Below are positions 44,232 to 53,296 of a stretch of DNA of 64,000 nt, piece after piece. Positions within the stretch are counted from its first letter, which is position 1. The number at the start of each line of letters is the position of its first letter. The DNA comes from Laceyella sacchari. Its GTDB lineage: Bacteria; Bacillota; Bacilli; Thermoactinomycetales; Thermoactinomycetaceae. Position numbers and translations under genes: made by a program. The DNA lies in NCBI RefSeq assembly GCF_004343255.1, contig NZ_SMDD01000001.1:1182738-1246737 (forward strand), read 5' to 3'. A model generated the notes under the pieces. That model ran no database searches and was not told the origin of the DNA. It saw only the letters and a list, made by a program, of their open reading frames with translations.

Positions 44232-44405
44232 CAGAACCTCATCCTTTCACTATATAAAGTAAATATCATAATCATATGAATTATCATATATCACGGAAGG
44301 TACTTGTAAAAGCTCTTTGGAAATTGGGCTATAAAAAAAAGCCGCATCAGCAGCCAATGTGTTCCTGGGGAAACAAATGTAGAAGAGTGTGTCAATCGTG
44401 ATCGA

Positions 44406-44891
44406 ATGCTCATTTGGGGTTCCCTTGGAAGGGCTTTTAGCTATTATGTTGAACAGGAGGAGATGGAAATACTCCCTGAAAGGATGAGAAAAGTGGCGAT
44501 ACCCCTAGACGAAATGAGTAGTCTGCTGAGTCCCCCATTCCGCAACGATTTAACGCGGATCATGAACAGCCTAACGAAAAGACGTATTATTAGGAATTGG
44601 CCAAAAGACAAACAACGCATCCTACGACAGCTGTACAAACATGATGTGGATAATGATGACGAGTTTATGCTCCATCTAGCCGCTTATTTCAATGAGATTA
44701 AGCCTCTTCTTCTACAATCCTATCAAGAAGAGTACCCAGGTGAACGTCCAACTCCATCCCAATTAATCAACTGGATGAGGGATTGCATGATTGTCTCAAG
44801 GCTTCTTGGAAGAAAAAAAGAACTGAAGATATGGCTCGAGATCATCAAAATGTGCGAATGGCTACAAGAAGATAACTTAATGAAAATTTAA
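44406..44891 (+). CDS. Hypothetical protein
   Basis: An in-frame sequence of 161 codons. A helical protein (DLTRIMNSLTKRRIIRNW, QRILRQLYKHDVDNDDEFML, INWMRDCMIVSRLLGRKKEL) that I do not recognise. The start is uncertain: ATG 44406 has no site, and ATG 44463 (MEILPERM) has AGGAGG only two bases away. A terminator follows. Its place between the transposon and the conjugation block suggests element-borne accessory DNA. Confidence 0.5.
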   Translation: MLIWGSLGRAFSYYVEQEEMEILPERMRKVAIPLDEMSSLLSPPFRNDLTRIMNSLTKRRIIRNWPKDKQRILRQLYKHDVDNDDEFMLHLAAYFNEIKPLLLQSYQEEYPGERPTPSQLINWMRDCMIVSRLLGRKKELKIWLEIIKMCEWLQEDNLMKI

Positions 44892-44895
44892 AAAA

Positions 44896-44917
44896 GGCTG
44901 AGGTTTATCCCTCAGCC
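44896..44917. terminator. Bidirectional terminator
   Basis: GGCTGAGG / CCTCAGCC hairpin with flanking A and T tracts, between convergent genes. Confidence 0.8.
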
Positions 44918-44924
44918 CTTGTTT

Positions 44925-45254
44925 TCACCAGCCGAATCCACCTGATCCAAATCCACTACTTCCGCCGCCACCTCCGCCATTGTCATCGTCATCATCATCG
45001 TCATCATCCCACCAAGTTTTGCCTCCAACATTCCTGACAGCCTCTCTTAACTTGCGCTGATACTCGCGTTCTTCCTCCTCTTCACGTTTTCTTCTCTCCT
45101 CCTCTTCCTCTCTCTCCCGCTTTCTTTGCAACTGGCGTTGAAACTCGGCCTCAAGCTCTTCCCCCTCTAATTGCGACCCAGCGAAGTCGGACATTTTACC
45201 ATATTCAGATCTATTCTGACGTCTTTTTCTATCTCCACGAAAGAAAAACGGCAT
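44925..45254 (-). CDS. Low-complexity protein with coiled coil, poly-Asp and Gly-rich tail
   Basis: ATG 45254, after GGAGG at a normal distance, gives 109 residues. The middle is a charged coiled coil (QLQRKREREEEEERRKR), followed by a run of nine Asp and a glycine/serine/phenylalanine tail (GFGSGGFGW). No family is known. The compositional design (helix, acid stretch, Gly tail) recalls the Ser/Cys protein at 6461 in style only. The role is unknown. Confidence 0.55.
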   Translation of the reverse strand: MPFFFRGDRKRRQNRSEYGKMSDFAGSQLEGEELEAEFQRQLQRKREREEEEERRKREEEEEREYQRKLREAVRNVGGKTWWDDDDDDDDDNGGGGGGSSGFGSGGFGW

Positions 45255-45336
45255 AATAATCAACCTCCATTTTGTTTTTGTTGTGGTTTACGCTTTCTTC
45301 AAAGTGGTATAATATCTTGAATCGTTTTTTCTAAGA

Positions 45337-45362
45337 GCCCCTCCCCCGGCACGGGTAGGGGC
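45337..45362 (+). terminator. Strong hairpin before the RHH operator region
   Basis: GCCCCT...AGGGGC with a GC-rich inner part and TTTTC after it; a TATAAT-like box (45309-45314) lies upstream, so a short transcript ending here is possible. Confidence 0.55.
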
Positions 45363-45435
45363 GTTTTCATTTAACTCCAAGGTGGGTCTGCGATGAATCG
45401 CATATTGATCACCTCCCTTATTTCTATTTACCGCC

Positions 45436-45526
45436 ATGGTACCATGTCACCATGGTGACAGTCAATGTTTATTTTTTGAATATTTATTTCGTTGGTTTTT
45501 ATGGTATCATGGTACCAAGGTGACAG
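45436..45526 (+). promoter_or_regulatory. Two direct operator-like repeats before the RHH gene
   Basis: Two 26-base copies (45436-45461 and 45501-45526) agree at 22 positions: ATGGTA(C/T)CATG... and GGTGACAG at the end. Within them are nested GGTACC and CCATGG half-sites. The second copy overlaps a likely -10 (TTGAAT ... TATGGT). Confidence 0.6.
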
Positions 45527-45543
45527 AAGAAAGGAGAAAGATC

Positions 45544-45750
45544 ATGGCAGCAGATCCGCGATTATTTTGCCGAGTTGATGCAGAAACAAAAAAACAGTTT
45601 GACTTGTACACAACAAAAAAGGACACGTCTGTTCAAAAGGTTCTGGAAGGATATGTCCACGTGCTGTTGGAACTGGAGGACAAGATAACACCAGATGAAG
45701 CGTTAGACGCAATCCGGGAAAGAGCAAAACAAAAGCCAGGGGATGAGTGA
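45544..45750 (+). CDS. Ribbon-helix-helix-like regulator
   Basis: ATG 45544 lies eight bases after AAGGAG and gives 68 residues; the frame is open from 45436 through the operator region. The pattern PRLFCRVDAETKKQFDLYTT then DTSVQKVLEGYVHVLLELED fits a ribbon-helix-helix repressor (a beta strand, helix A, helix B), as in CopG/ParG-type plasmid proteins. The duplicate upstream repeats point to autoregulation. It is likely a copy-number or stability factor of the element; this is inference. Confidence 0.6.
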   Translation: MAADPRLFCRVDAETKKQFDLYTTKKDTSVQKVLEGYVHVLLELEDKITPDEALDAIRERAKQKPGDE

Positions 45751-45805
45751 CACCCTGGCTTTACATATGTGAACAACATTATTCTTTTGTTTCCTCATTT
45801 TGACC

Positions 45806-45844
45806 AATTGGCGGCAAAATCGGCGTTCGTGCTACCTCTACCCC
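45806..45844 (-). repeat. Orphan Tn3-type terminal repeat
   Basis: Read on the minus strand, GGGGTAGAGGTAGCACGAAC followed by GCCGATTTTGCCGCC matches the transposon ends with several changes and a two-base length difference. No matching second end or transposase belongs to it in the window. Confidence 0.6.
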
Positions 45845-46397
45845 TAAAAAACGGTTTACACTTTTTTTTCAGCGAGTCTTCGGAAAAACCTTAACAAATT
45901 CACTAACAATCCACTCACTTCATTCATCATATAATTATACTTTGACATCTTTTTAGATGACCATTTTTGACATCTTTTTAGATGTCAAAAATGGGGTCAG
46001 GTAGCTAAATATGGGGTGAATATTTTCCAACTTACCCCATTTGCAACTGTATATTTTACACGTATCTCGGACTTACCCCTTATAGTCATCTATTCCGATG
46101 ACTTCTACCGGGTGTTATAGTCATCTTTTTCGATGACTTTATAGGAGGAAGGAAGGGGATTTCTCCCCGTTTTGGAGGTGCTTGTTTTGCAGTTTTTGTT
46201 GTAGATGGATACAGGGGGTTAGATAGGAAATGGAATCATTGATTGAAAGGGTGAAATTTGACGCTGATCTGTAGGCATAATAAATTGGATTTTTCCACAG
46301 AGGGCGAATCCATTTAAAATCAAGGGATTCGCCATTTTGCGCCATTTTATATAGCAGGTACTATAGCAGGTGCAATGGGAGAGATTCAAGCGGGTGC
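45845..46397. other. Hairpin-rich non-coding region (possible origin)
   Basis: No supported gene. Four hairpins share CATC-N6-GATG: 45944-45961, 45961-45994 (14-bp perfect arms), 46084-46103 and 46117-46140. The motif GGGGT/ACCCC recurs as ATGGGGT and ACCCCAT (46011-46041) and TTACCCC twice. Such density near a replication-relaxation gene suggests an origin of transfer or replication. Confidence 0.5.
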
Positions 46398-47186
46398 TTA
46401 ATTAGAGGATGTAGCAGGTGATGAGCATAAAAAGTCTACTTCTTCTCCTTGGACAAAGAACTCCATTCTCGGCACAACTGCATGTCCCTTGGAAGTATAG
46501 CCCCAGACAAATTGGAGGTCGGCTTTTCTCCAAGCATCTTTCACCACCCAGACAACGGGGGCGGTTTCTTTGAGATCATTCATCACCCGGATATATCCTT
46601 CCATCCGCTCTTCTAACTGACTAGATGATTCCGTGCTGTTATCAAATTCCATCCAGAACATCTTTCCATTGATCACCACCAACGCATCTGGGTGAATCAA
46701 ATTCTTCTTCGTTTCCCTCTCTAATTTCGGTTCTTTCTTCCACTCTTCCGCCTTTTGAAGTTTATAACTACGGAAGAGGTATTCTGTGGCTTCTTGTGTG
46801 GTACGCCATACCACCTGATTAGCAGACTCCATCACCCGAAGATAGATGTTGTAGAGGCCTTCATAATGCTCCCATTGTCCATGTGCAACGGGTTTCTTTT
46901 TTGCCTGATTTAGCGCCTTCACACAATACGCCAACCCTTTTTCACCGAGATAATACAGGTTCATTTTGGAGCGATGAGGCGGAACATAATATTGAATCCA
47001 TTGGTTCTTCTCTTCCGCTGTTTTCCCGCGTTCTGATCGAATCTTATTAATCCGCCATTTAACGGTGGCATCTGTCCAACCAAGCACGACTGAGAGATGG
47101 CGACGGTTCGCCATCCCTAGTTTGTAGAGTGCTAATAAAAGGCGATCATCTGATAGATATTGATTTCCTTTCAACGTTTCTAACAT
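46398..47186 (-). CDS. Replication-relaxation (Replic_Relax) family protein
   Basis: A 262-residue protein. The N-terminal part is a winged-helix-like domain (LLLALYKLGMANRRHLSVVL, TVKWRINKI); the C-terminal part holds the family signature HPDALVVINGKMFWMEFDN with NSTESSSQLEERMEGYIRVM, a nuclease-like core (D and E-x-D). Members occur at the end of conjugation operons and may process the origin of transfer or regulate replication. It lies 12 bases after the VirD4-like gene and 250 bases before the hairpin-rich region. Start ATG 47186. Confidence 0.8.
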   Translation of the reverse strand: MLETLKGNQYLSDDRLLLALYKLGMANRRHLSVVLGWTDATVKWRINKIRSERGKTAEEKNQWIQYYVPPHRSKMNLYYLGEKGLAYCVKALNQAKKKPVAHGQWEHYEGLYNIYLRVMESANQVVWRTTQEATEYLFRSYKLQKAEEWKKEPKLERETKKNLIHPDALVVINGKMFWMEFDNSTESSSQLEERMEGYIRVMNDLKETAPVVWVVKDAWRKADLQFVWGYTSKGHAVVPRMEFFVQGEEVDFLCSSPATSSN

Positions 47187-47198
47187 GGTTTCTCCCTC

Positions 47199-49817
47199 CT
47201 AAATCAGTGGACGTATCGGTTCCTCTTGCTCGCCATGGCTTTCTTCAATCGTTTTTGGTTCATGCACTTCTTTGGGTGGTTTCATATACTGTTCAATCCA
47301 TGCGTCAACGGTATCTACATGCTCGACTTCTTTTTGTTCAGCCATGATGGCTTTTCCCCAAGATAACCCCCATTCGCTGGCATAGGCCAAGGCTTTCTTA
47401 TTGTGGAAAGGGGCAATCTCACCATCAGGTAAATAGGTTACGGGCGGTTCATTTTCCACCATACAAGTGGTAATATGACTGCGACCATCCCGTTTCGAGC
47501 GGGTAAAGATAGCGCAGTTCCGCTCTGGCAGTTGACGGATAAACGATTCGGTGAATACCCCATCAGTCATATCCTCTATTTTCGATGCCCCATCCCCTTG
47601 TGCACAACTCATGATGGTTCCAACCAATCGGAATGCGACAATCAACTCCTTGTTCTTGATCTGATCAAGGTCTTGGGTTATAAAGCCAATCCCTAAGCCT
47701 CGTTTCCGCGTCTCAGCGATACTTTTTGCGATTACTCCGCCTACCTCATCGAGCAAATGTGCTTCATCGACCATCAACATATGGAGTTTGGAACTAGGTG
47801 GTCGTTGTTTGGCAGTGTAGTAGTATTGATTAACGAGATGGTTTCCCACAATCCGAACTTGGTTTTTGGTCATGTTGTTGATGTTGATGAGTACCAGACA
47901 ACCATCATCCATGTATTTTCGGATGTCTAGATTCATTTTCGGTTGGCAGAACAACCGACGCATGGTCTGGTCACTCAAGAGTGGGTCTAATCGATTTAGA
48001 ATCGCTCCAATATGAGTTCCTAAGTCCTCATCGTCGGGTACAGCATCCCATTGTCGCTTGACGTAAGGGTCTTTCACATTCATGAGTACCTTTGCCCGAA
48101 ATGCTGGATTTCTGAACATCTCCTCAATACCTAAGATGGTGTGGGGTTGTTCATCTTCTAGTAGCGCCTGTAATGCCATTTGTAGTAGACGTTTGGATTG
48201 CGTCAGGCTTGAACTACTACCGGTTGTTCCCAGAATGACTTCCGCTGCGTTTTGTGCTACTTGACTCGTACTCACCCCTTTGGGTTTATGCAGAAGGTTC
48301 ATTGCCACACTATGAGTCGTTTCTGGGGTCAAATCAAAGTGCCGGATTTTATGACGCGGGATGGTGATTCCCTTAACCTGTTCATAGTAGCGTAAACGAT
48401 TCTCAATCGTGGCAATCCCCTCTTCTGCCGGGTCAATGAAGGTAAAGCCTGGGTGATTGTCTGGGTCTTCTAACCAACCTTGAATCCAGTGATCCATCAT
48501 CTCTACTAACAAGGATGATTTCCCCATACCCGGTGCTCCGGTTAAGACAAAGTGCTTGCTAAACTGCTCAAAATCAATCCGAACTTCCCGTTTCATAATG
48601 GGATGTTTTAGTTGGCCAATAAAGGCACCTTTACTTAATTCCCAATCATCAAGTGTCTTCTGATTAGCTTCTAGTGCAGGGAGATACCCTCGTTCTCCCT
48701 TTTTGGGTTCGGTGTAAATCTCATGATTCCCCGGTGGAAGATGAAAGAGATTCGCAAGTTCGTCCCCAGTCCATGTCATCAAGGTATACGGAACGTTGAA
48801 TGGAACCGGACACCGTTCTTTCATCATCTGCCAGATATGCTGATAGAAGAGTAATTCCCCATCATGTTTTAGCTCCGCTTTAATGGCGTTGCTGGTTGAG
48901 TGAATCACTGAACCGGCTTGCGGGGAGTTAGACCATAGTGAAAGCCGTACAGTAAAGGAGTTCTCCCGCCCCGTCAATCGTTTCGTAATGCTCAGTTTCC
49001 GTGCCTTTTCCCGGCTAGACAGGTCATTCACTTTCTTATGTTTCAGTTTGTCTACGGTGTCATCTACGCGGTCTTCCAGTTCTCCCCATCCAGAAGGAGA
49101 GAATTGCAGTTCCAGAAATGAGCCTGGACGGAACGTGGTAAGAATATTCCCGATAGACGAATGCTTCTTATCCTTGATCGAAGACAGAGGCAAGGCACTT
49201 TTCCCTTTAAAAATGAAGTGTCCACCCTTTCCGTGTTGGTTTGGGAAAGGAACTTCTGCTTTACGTATGGGGAAAATCTCAGCATGCGGATAAGTGGTTC
49301 GGATGGCATCCATCACGCTGTTTTCCTTCTCTGCGGGATAGCCCAAGTAAATGCCAATCTCTTTGCTACCAAAGGGTTGAGCCAAACGTAGTCGAAACCA
49401 TACATCCCCTTTGAACCAGCGATACCGTCTTCGCCCCATTTGGCCAAACAGATTAATCAGGTTCTGAATCTTCCCTTTATCGAAGGAAGTGGCACGAGAA
49501 GGAAGAATCCGGATCCATTCTAACTGTCTCTCTGCCTTCTTCCGTAAGCGCCAAGCGTTTCCCCAGTGAATGATTAGGGCGAGTGAAACAAGCCCAACCC
49601 CCATCCAACATACATCTGCTAGGGTGTCTAATCCAAAAGGGAGATAGGCTTGTATCGTTTTTGTGAGATTTGAAGCTGTTGGGGTCACGTTGTCGATTAG
49701 TTGATCCAAGGTGATTTCACCTTGGAAAAACTGAACCAGTTGACTCATCGGTTTATAGAAAAAGATGAGGAGAAGCAAAGCGGGTCCAGCAACCCGCCAA
49801 AGTCGATCATCCTTCAC
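47199..49817 (-). CDS. VirD4/HerA-type conjugative ATPase
   Basis: An 872-residue ATPase with one or two membrane helices near the N-terminus (LLLLIFFYKPMSQLVQFF, ADVCWMGVGLVSLALII), a middle domain rich in basic residues and a RecA-like motor: Walker A GAPGMGKS around residue 427, Walker B MLMVDEAHLLDE around 681, and GIGFITQDLDQIKNK. It is the likely coupling protein that pumps DNA to the transfer channel. It resembles the TraG/HerA-like proteins of Gram-positive elements more than TcpA. It is downstream of the lytic enzyme gene in the transfer operon. Confidence 0.85.
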   Translation of the reverse strand: MKDDRLWRVAGPALLLLIFFYKPMSQLVQFFQGEITLDQLIDNVTPTASNLTKTIQAYLPFGLDTLADVCWMGVGLVSLALIIHWGNAWRLRKKAERQLEWIRILPSRATSFDKGKIQNLINLFGQMGRRRYRWFKGDVWFRLRLAQPFGSKEIGIYLGYPAEKENSVMDAIRTTYPHAEIFPIRKAEVPFPNQHGKGGHFIFKGKSALPLSSIKDKKHSSIGNILTTFRPGSFLELQFSPSGWGELEDRVDDTVDKLKHKKVNDLSSREKARKLSITKRLTGRENSFTVRLSLWSNSPQAGSVIHSTSNAIKAELKHDGELLFYQHIWQMMKERCPVPFNVPYTLMTWTGDELANLFHLPPGNHEIYTEPKKGERGYLPALEANQKTLDDWELSKGAFIGQLKHPIMKREVRIDFEQFSKHFVLTGAPGMGKSSLLVEMMDHWIQGWLEDPDNHPGFTFIDPAEEGIATIENRLRYYEQVKGITIPRHKIRHFDLTPETTHSVAMNLLHKPKGVSTSQVAQNAAEVILGTTGSSSSLTQSKRLLQMALQALLEDEQPHTILGIEEMFRNPAFRAKVLMNVKDPYVKRQWDAVPDDEDLGTHIGAILNRLDPLLSDQTMRRLFCQPKMNLDIRKYMDDGCLVLININNMTKNQVRIVGNHLVNQYYYTAKQRPPSSKLHMLMVDEAHLLDEVGGVIAKSIAETRKRGLGIGFITQDLDQIKNKELIVAFRLVGTIMSCAQGDGASKIEDMTDGVFTESFIRQLPERNCAIFTRSKRDGRSHITTCMVENEPPVTYLPDGEIAPFHNKKALAYASEWGLSWGKAIMAEQKEVEHVDTVDAWIEQYMKPPKEVHEPKTIEESHGEQEEPIRPLI

Positions 49818-49829
49818 AGTCTGTCCTCC

Positions 49830-50900
49830 TTATCGTTTAATAAAAGGCATCGGGTCAATCGGGGCACCGTTACGATGGATTTCAAAGTGGAGATGTGGCC
49901 CGGTACTTCTCCCGTTACTCCCCATTAACGCGATCACATGACCACGACTAACCTGATTCCCTACACGAACTTTTACATCTTCCTTATACATGTGGGCATA
50001 AAGTGTGCGAAGCCCATTGGCATGCTGGATGACGATCATCCATCCATAACCACTGGCCGCTCGGTTTTCGACAACCACTCCATCATCCGCAGCCATGATA
50101 GGAACGCCCCTCCCTTTTCCGATGTCCACCCCTTCATGCATCCGGTGAACACCTGTAACCGGGTTTACCCGCATTCCATAGGGGGAAGTGATCTTTCCGC
50201 CAACTACAGGGAACAGAAACCCGTCTCCCGGAATACTCGTATTGGCTGTTGTGGCAACCACAAACTGTTCTGCATAACGCTTGACCTTCAATACATAGTT
50301 TTGGTAGTCATGATTGTAGTCGTAAACAGGGCCATTTGGCGCAAACCAGTCCTCCCCTTTACTATGATTGGCCGCCAGATACTTAGCCGTAGCATGAATG
50401 GCATCAACCGGGTCATAGGGATTCGCCTTGCCATCCCCGTTTGCATCAACACCCATGCCACCATATTTAGCAATCAGTTTGGGGTTGGTGATATCCACGG
50501 AATCGGGCAAGTCCCCAAGCCGCGTTCCACCTGGATAAGACCAACCAACCCATGTTTTATCCATGAATTGGGTATGACCACTGGCTCCCACCGAACTCAC
50601 GCTTAAATCACGCCCAAAGTCGGTTTCTACCTTATGAATAGCCGCTAATATCTCCCAAGGCACACCATATTTTCGCCCTGCTTCTTGATAGAGACTCAGA
50701 TACTTTCTCGCCTCTTGAGGAAATGCGCTGGATACTTCGCTTTCCGTTGATATGGAGGTGTCCTCTTCTCTGCCCATGAACAAGGATAGAAAGAAAAGGA
50801 TACACACAATTCCTAAGAAGATGGCACCGAGTATCGGAAGTACCAACCATAGCCAATGGAAGTCCTTTCTTATTTCTTGCTGTCTAATCAACCATTCCAC
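49830..50900 (-). CDS. Bifunctional lytic transglycosylase/M23 endopeptidase of the transfer system
   Basis: A 356-residue protein: an N-terminal membrane helix (LWLVLPILGAIFLGIVCILF), an SLT lysozyme-like domain (YGVPWEILAAIHKVETDFGR, catalytic Glu in KVETDFG) and a C-terminal M23 domain with HEGVDIG, HMYKED and HLHFEIHR, the zinc ligands. Such proteins open the peptidoglycan for the conjugation channel (VirB1-like role). It overlaps the previous gene by 17 bases. Confidence 0.92.
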   Translation of the reverse strand: MEWLIRQQEIRKDFHWLWLVLPILGAIFLGIVCILFFLSLFMGREEDTSISTESEVSSAFPQEARKYLSLYQEAGRKYGVPWEILAAIHKVETDFGRDLSVSSVGASGHTQFMDKTWVGWSYPGGTRLGDLPDSVDITNPKLIAKYGGMGVDANGDGKANPYDPVDAIHATAKYLAANHSKGEDWFAPNGPVYDYNHDYQNYVLKVKRYAEQFVVATTANTSIPGDGFLFPVVGGKITSPYGMRVNPVTGVHRMHEGVDIGKGRGVPIMAADDGVVVENRAASGYGWMIVIQHANGLRTLYAHMYKEDVKVRVGNQVSRGHVIALMGSNGRSTGPHLHFEIHRNGAPIDPMPFIKR

Positions 50901-51414
50901 GCACGTTCACCTCCTGTACACGCCAGTTGTCGGTTTTCCCTAACATGAGATCGTATGTCCATTCTTCAAGGTGTCGATCTCCTTTTCGGTCTATGATCTC
51001 GCTAATCGCAACCACGGAGCATTCAATGAGCGGTTCTTGTTTCATACATTCATTGGACGAGATCTGATGTAGTCGAGTCGATTGAATTTCCACGGTAGGT
51101 CGTGGTGGTGCTTGTATCTGCTGATTGAACCAAGACTCGGTCACATAAGGTCGCGTTGGTTCAATATATTCGGTTGGTTGGTTGCCATCGTAATGAAGAT
51201 AAACGGTAAGAAATCGCTCTACTGTCTGTTTGGCTTGGTTAAGGTCTTGTGGGGTGATGTTAGTTAATACGGGTTCTTCTTGCAAAGAAGGTGCAGCCGT
51301 TTTGGACTGCACCCCCTTTTTCTGTTCATGATCTGCTAGAAACCACCAGAACCCAAAAGCCACAATCCATACCGCAGGCAACCAAAGGAGAAATCGTTTC
51401 TTCTGCTTATTCAC
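50884..51414 (-). CDS. Membrane-anchored NTF2-like conjugation protein (176 residues)
   Basis: One N-terminal membrane helix (FLLWLPAVWIVAFGFWWFL) and an extracytoplasmic domain with alternating helix and strands (TPQDLNQAKQTVERFLTVYL, CSVVAISEIIDRKGDRHLEE, WTYDLMLGKTDNWRVQEVNV), an NTF2/TcpC-like fold by pattern. Similar small anchored proteins build the channel of Gram-positive T4SS. It overlaps neighbours on both sides. Confidence 0.62.
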   Translation of the reverse strand: MNKQKKRFLLWLPAVWIVAFGFWWFLADHEQKKGVQSKTAAPSLQEEPVLTNITPQDLNQAKQTVERFLTVYLHYDGNQPTEYIEPTRPYVTESWFNQQIQAPPRPTVEIQSTRLHQISSNECMKQEPLIECSVVAISEIIDRKGDRHLEEWTYDLMLGKTDNWRVQEVNVRGMVD

Positions 51415-53296
51415 TCTTTTTCACCTCTGCAAGAAGAGGAAGCGGTTCGTTCTCATCCTCTTGCTCTTCTTTCAATGGTTTTAAAAAGGGTGGAATCTCC
51501 ACTTCTTCTAATTCGGTTTTCGTGTGTGCTTCGGGCGGCAATAGTTCATAGGTTGGCTCTAATTCTCTTTCCTCCTCTTCAACTGGTAGCAAGGTTGCTT
51601 CGGGACTCGTTAATACCGGTTCGGATTCCTCCTCCTCCTGCTCTGGTTGGTTCTCAGTTGACAACAGAACCACTTCGGGTGTGGTAAGTTGTGGAGCAGG
51701 TTCAGGTTCGCCCTCAACGGGTTCATCTGGACCCGATGTCAACTTCTCCTGCTTCTTCCCGGCTTCTAACTCATTATCCGGGTAAATCAATTCAAACTCG
51801 GTCTCATTGAACGGTTCCGGCTTAATCATCTCGGCTTCGTATTGTGGAATCGGTTCAGGTTGCGGTTCTGGTGAGGTAGGAGTTGGTTGCTTCTTCGGTT
51901 TCTTTATATTTGGGAGTTTGATGGGTTTCAGTAGTTGATCGGCTTGACGCAACCCTTTTCGGAGTACCTGATCAAGCATTTGTGTACCCGTCGGATTTCC
52001 AAAGAAAGACGTTGCCGGAATGGTAACCATTTGATAAATGTCCTTTCGCTTCCAAATCATCAGGGCTAACAGGATATATTGCATTAGCATGGTCATGAGA
52101 TACCCTTTTTCCTCTGTAAAAGAATAGAGCGCCCCACTGAAAGCGAAGTATAGCGACATCAGCACACCAAGCGCTAATTTCATGAGGAGTGACCCTAAAG
52201 CATGTCCAGCCCATTGATAAAGGCTGTTTCGCCATGGCGGCATGACTGCCCAAGTGAGCGCGATTGGCGAAAGCATCAGGACAAACAAGAAGTAGAGTGA
52301 GAAAAAGGGAATGCCCACACTAATCATTAGCACGACACAAGCAATTACCAGGTTGAGGATGACGACCATGATCGTGAAGCCTAATCGGGTTCCTGAATTC
52401 TTGGTGGTCATGTTTAAGTTCTTGAGGGTCTTCACTTCATTTTGGATAACGGCACTACGATTCTCCGGTGCCGTCTTTAACACCTTATCCATTCGTTTTT
52501 GGTCAACATCCGTTGTGCCAAACTGAAGCAATTGATAAGGTTTGATCACCATGATCTCCCATAGTTTGTTTCCTGCTTCGACGGTGGCTTCATTGGCACT
52601 CAGGGTAGGTTCATTTGGTTGCGTGATGTTACTCGTGAGTGCCATGGTACCTTTGGTGATCTCACTGGAAAATTGATTGGCTCCCGCTGCAATGTCCGAT
52701 GCGAAGTAAAAGAAGATATAGGAACCGAAAATGACCACAAGTGAAGAGATAATCCCACGTGCGGCACCATGGTCATCATCCGTCACCATCGTTTTCCAAC
52801 CAATCCAACCGCCCAGAAGCGTTACCATCAAGGGGAGAAAAATCCCATAGAATCCCTTGTCTTGGAAGCCGCCGTTATAGCCGGCAAGGGTTCGGATACC
52901 CTCCCCGATACTCTCTCCCACTTCTTTCACAACATCGAGGGTTAGGCTCTCCTCCATCACCCAAGTGAGGATGCGTGCGATTTCTACGTTGCCTTGCCAG
53001 AACATGTTGGTGAACGAATGGAGGAAGTAGTGGCCACTATCAGAAAGTTGATCATCCAGTTCCCAAAACGATCGTTCCTCTAGGAAAAGGTCGAGTCGGT
53101 AGTGTTCAAGCGGAACCTGATTATATTTCACTTCAACCTGACCCACTTTGGTTTTCTTTGACTCCTGTGGAATCAGGCTATCCCATAGGCTCATCGAGGT
53201 AGTCTGTGTCTTCGTTTCCTCCGCATAAAGCATAATCGGGTAAAGGGTGGCAAAGAAGATAGCAAGGAGGGTAGAGAAGATCACCCATTTCTTCAA
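51407..53296 (-). CDS. Polytopic T4SS membrane protein (VirB6/TrbL-like)
   Basis: A 629-residue protein with a signal peptide (MKKWVIFSTLLAIFFATLYP), about seven or eight membrane helices between residues 140 and 400 (GWIGWKTMV, IISSLVVIFGSYIFFYF, VVILNLVIACVVLMISVGIP, YLFVLMLSPIALTW) and a long proline- and glutamate-rich cytoplasmic tail (PTPTSPEPQPEPIPQ). This fits VirB6/TrbL-like channel proteins. The tail is highly charged and variable. ATG overlaps the previous stop (ATGA). Confidence 0.78.
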   Translation of the reverse strand: MKKWVIFSTLLAIFFATLYPIMLYAEETKTQTTSMSLWDSLIPQESKKTKVGQVEVKYNQVPLEHYRLDLFLEERSFWELDDQLSDSGHYFLHSFTNMFWQGNVEIARILTWVMEESLTLDVVKEVGESIGEGIRTLAGYNGGFQDKGFYGIFLPLMVTLLGGWIGWKTMVTDDDHGAARGIISSLVVIFGSYIFFYFASDIAAGANQFSSEITKGTMALTSNITQPNEPTLSANEATVEAGNKLWEIMVIKPYQLLQFGTTDVDQKRMDKVLKTAPENRSAVIQNEVKTLKNLNMTTKNSGTRLGFTIMVVILNLVIACVVLMISVGIPFFSLYFLFVLMLSPIALTWAVMPPWRNSLYQWAGHALGSLLMKLALGVLMSLYFAFSGALYSFTEEKGYLMTMLMQYILLALMIWKRKDIYQMVTIPATSFFGNPTGTQMLDQVLRKGLRQADQLLKPIKLPNIKKPKKQPTPTSPEPQPEPIPQYEAEMIKPEPFNETEFELIYPDNELEAGKKQEKLTSGPDEPVEGEPEPAPQLTTPEVVLLSTENQPEQEEEESEPVLTSPEATLLPVEEEERELEPTYELLPPEAHTKTELEEVEIPPFLKPLKEEQEDENEPLPLLAEVKKSE

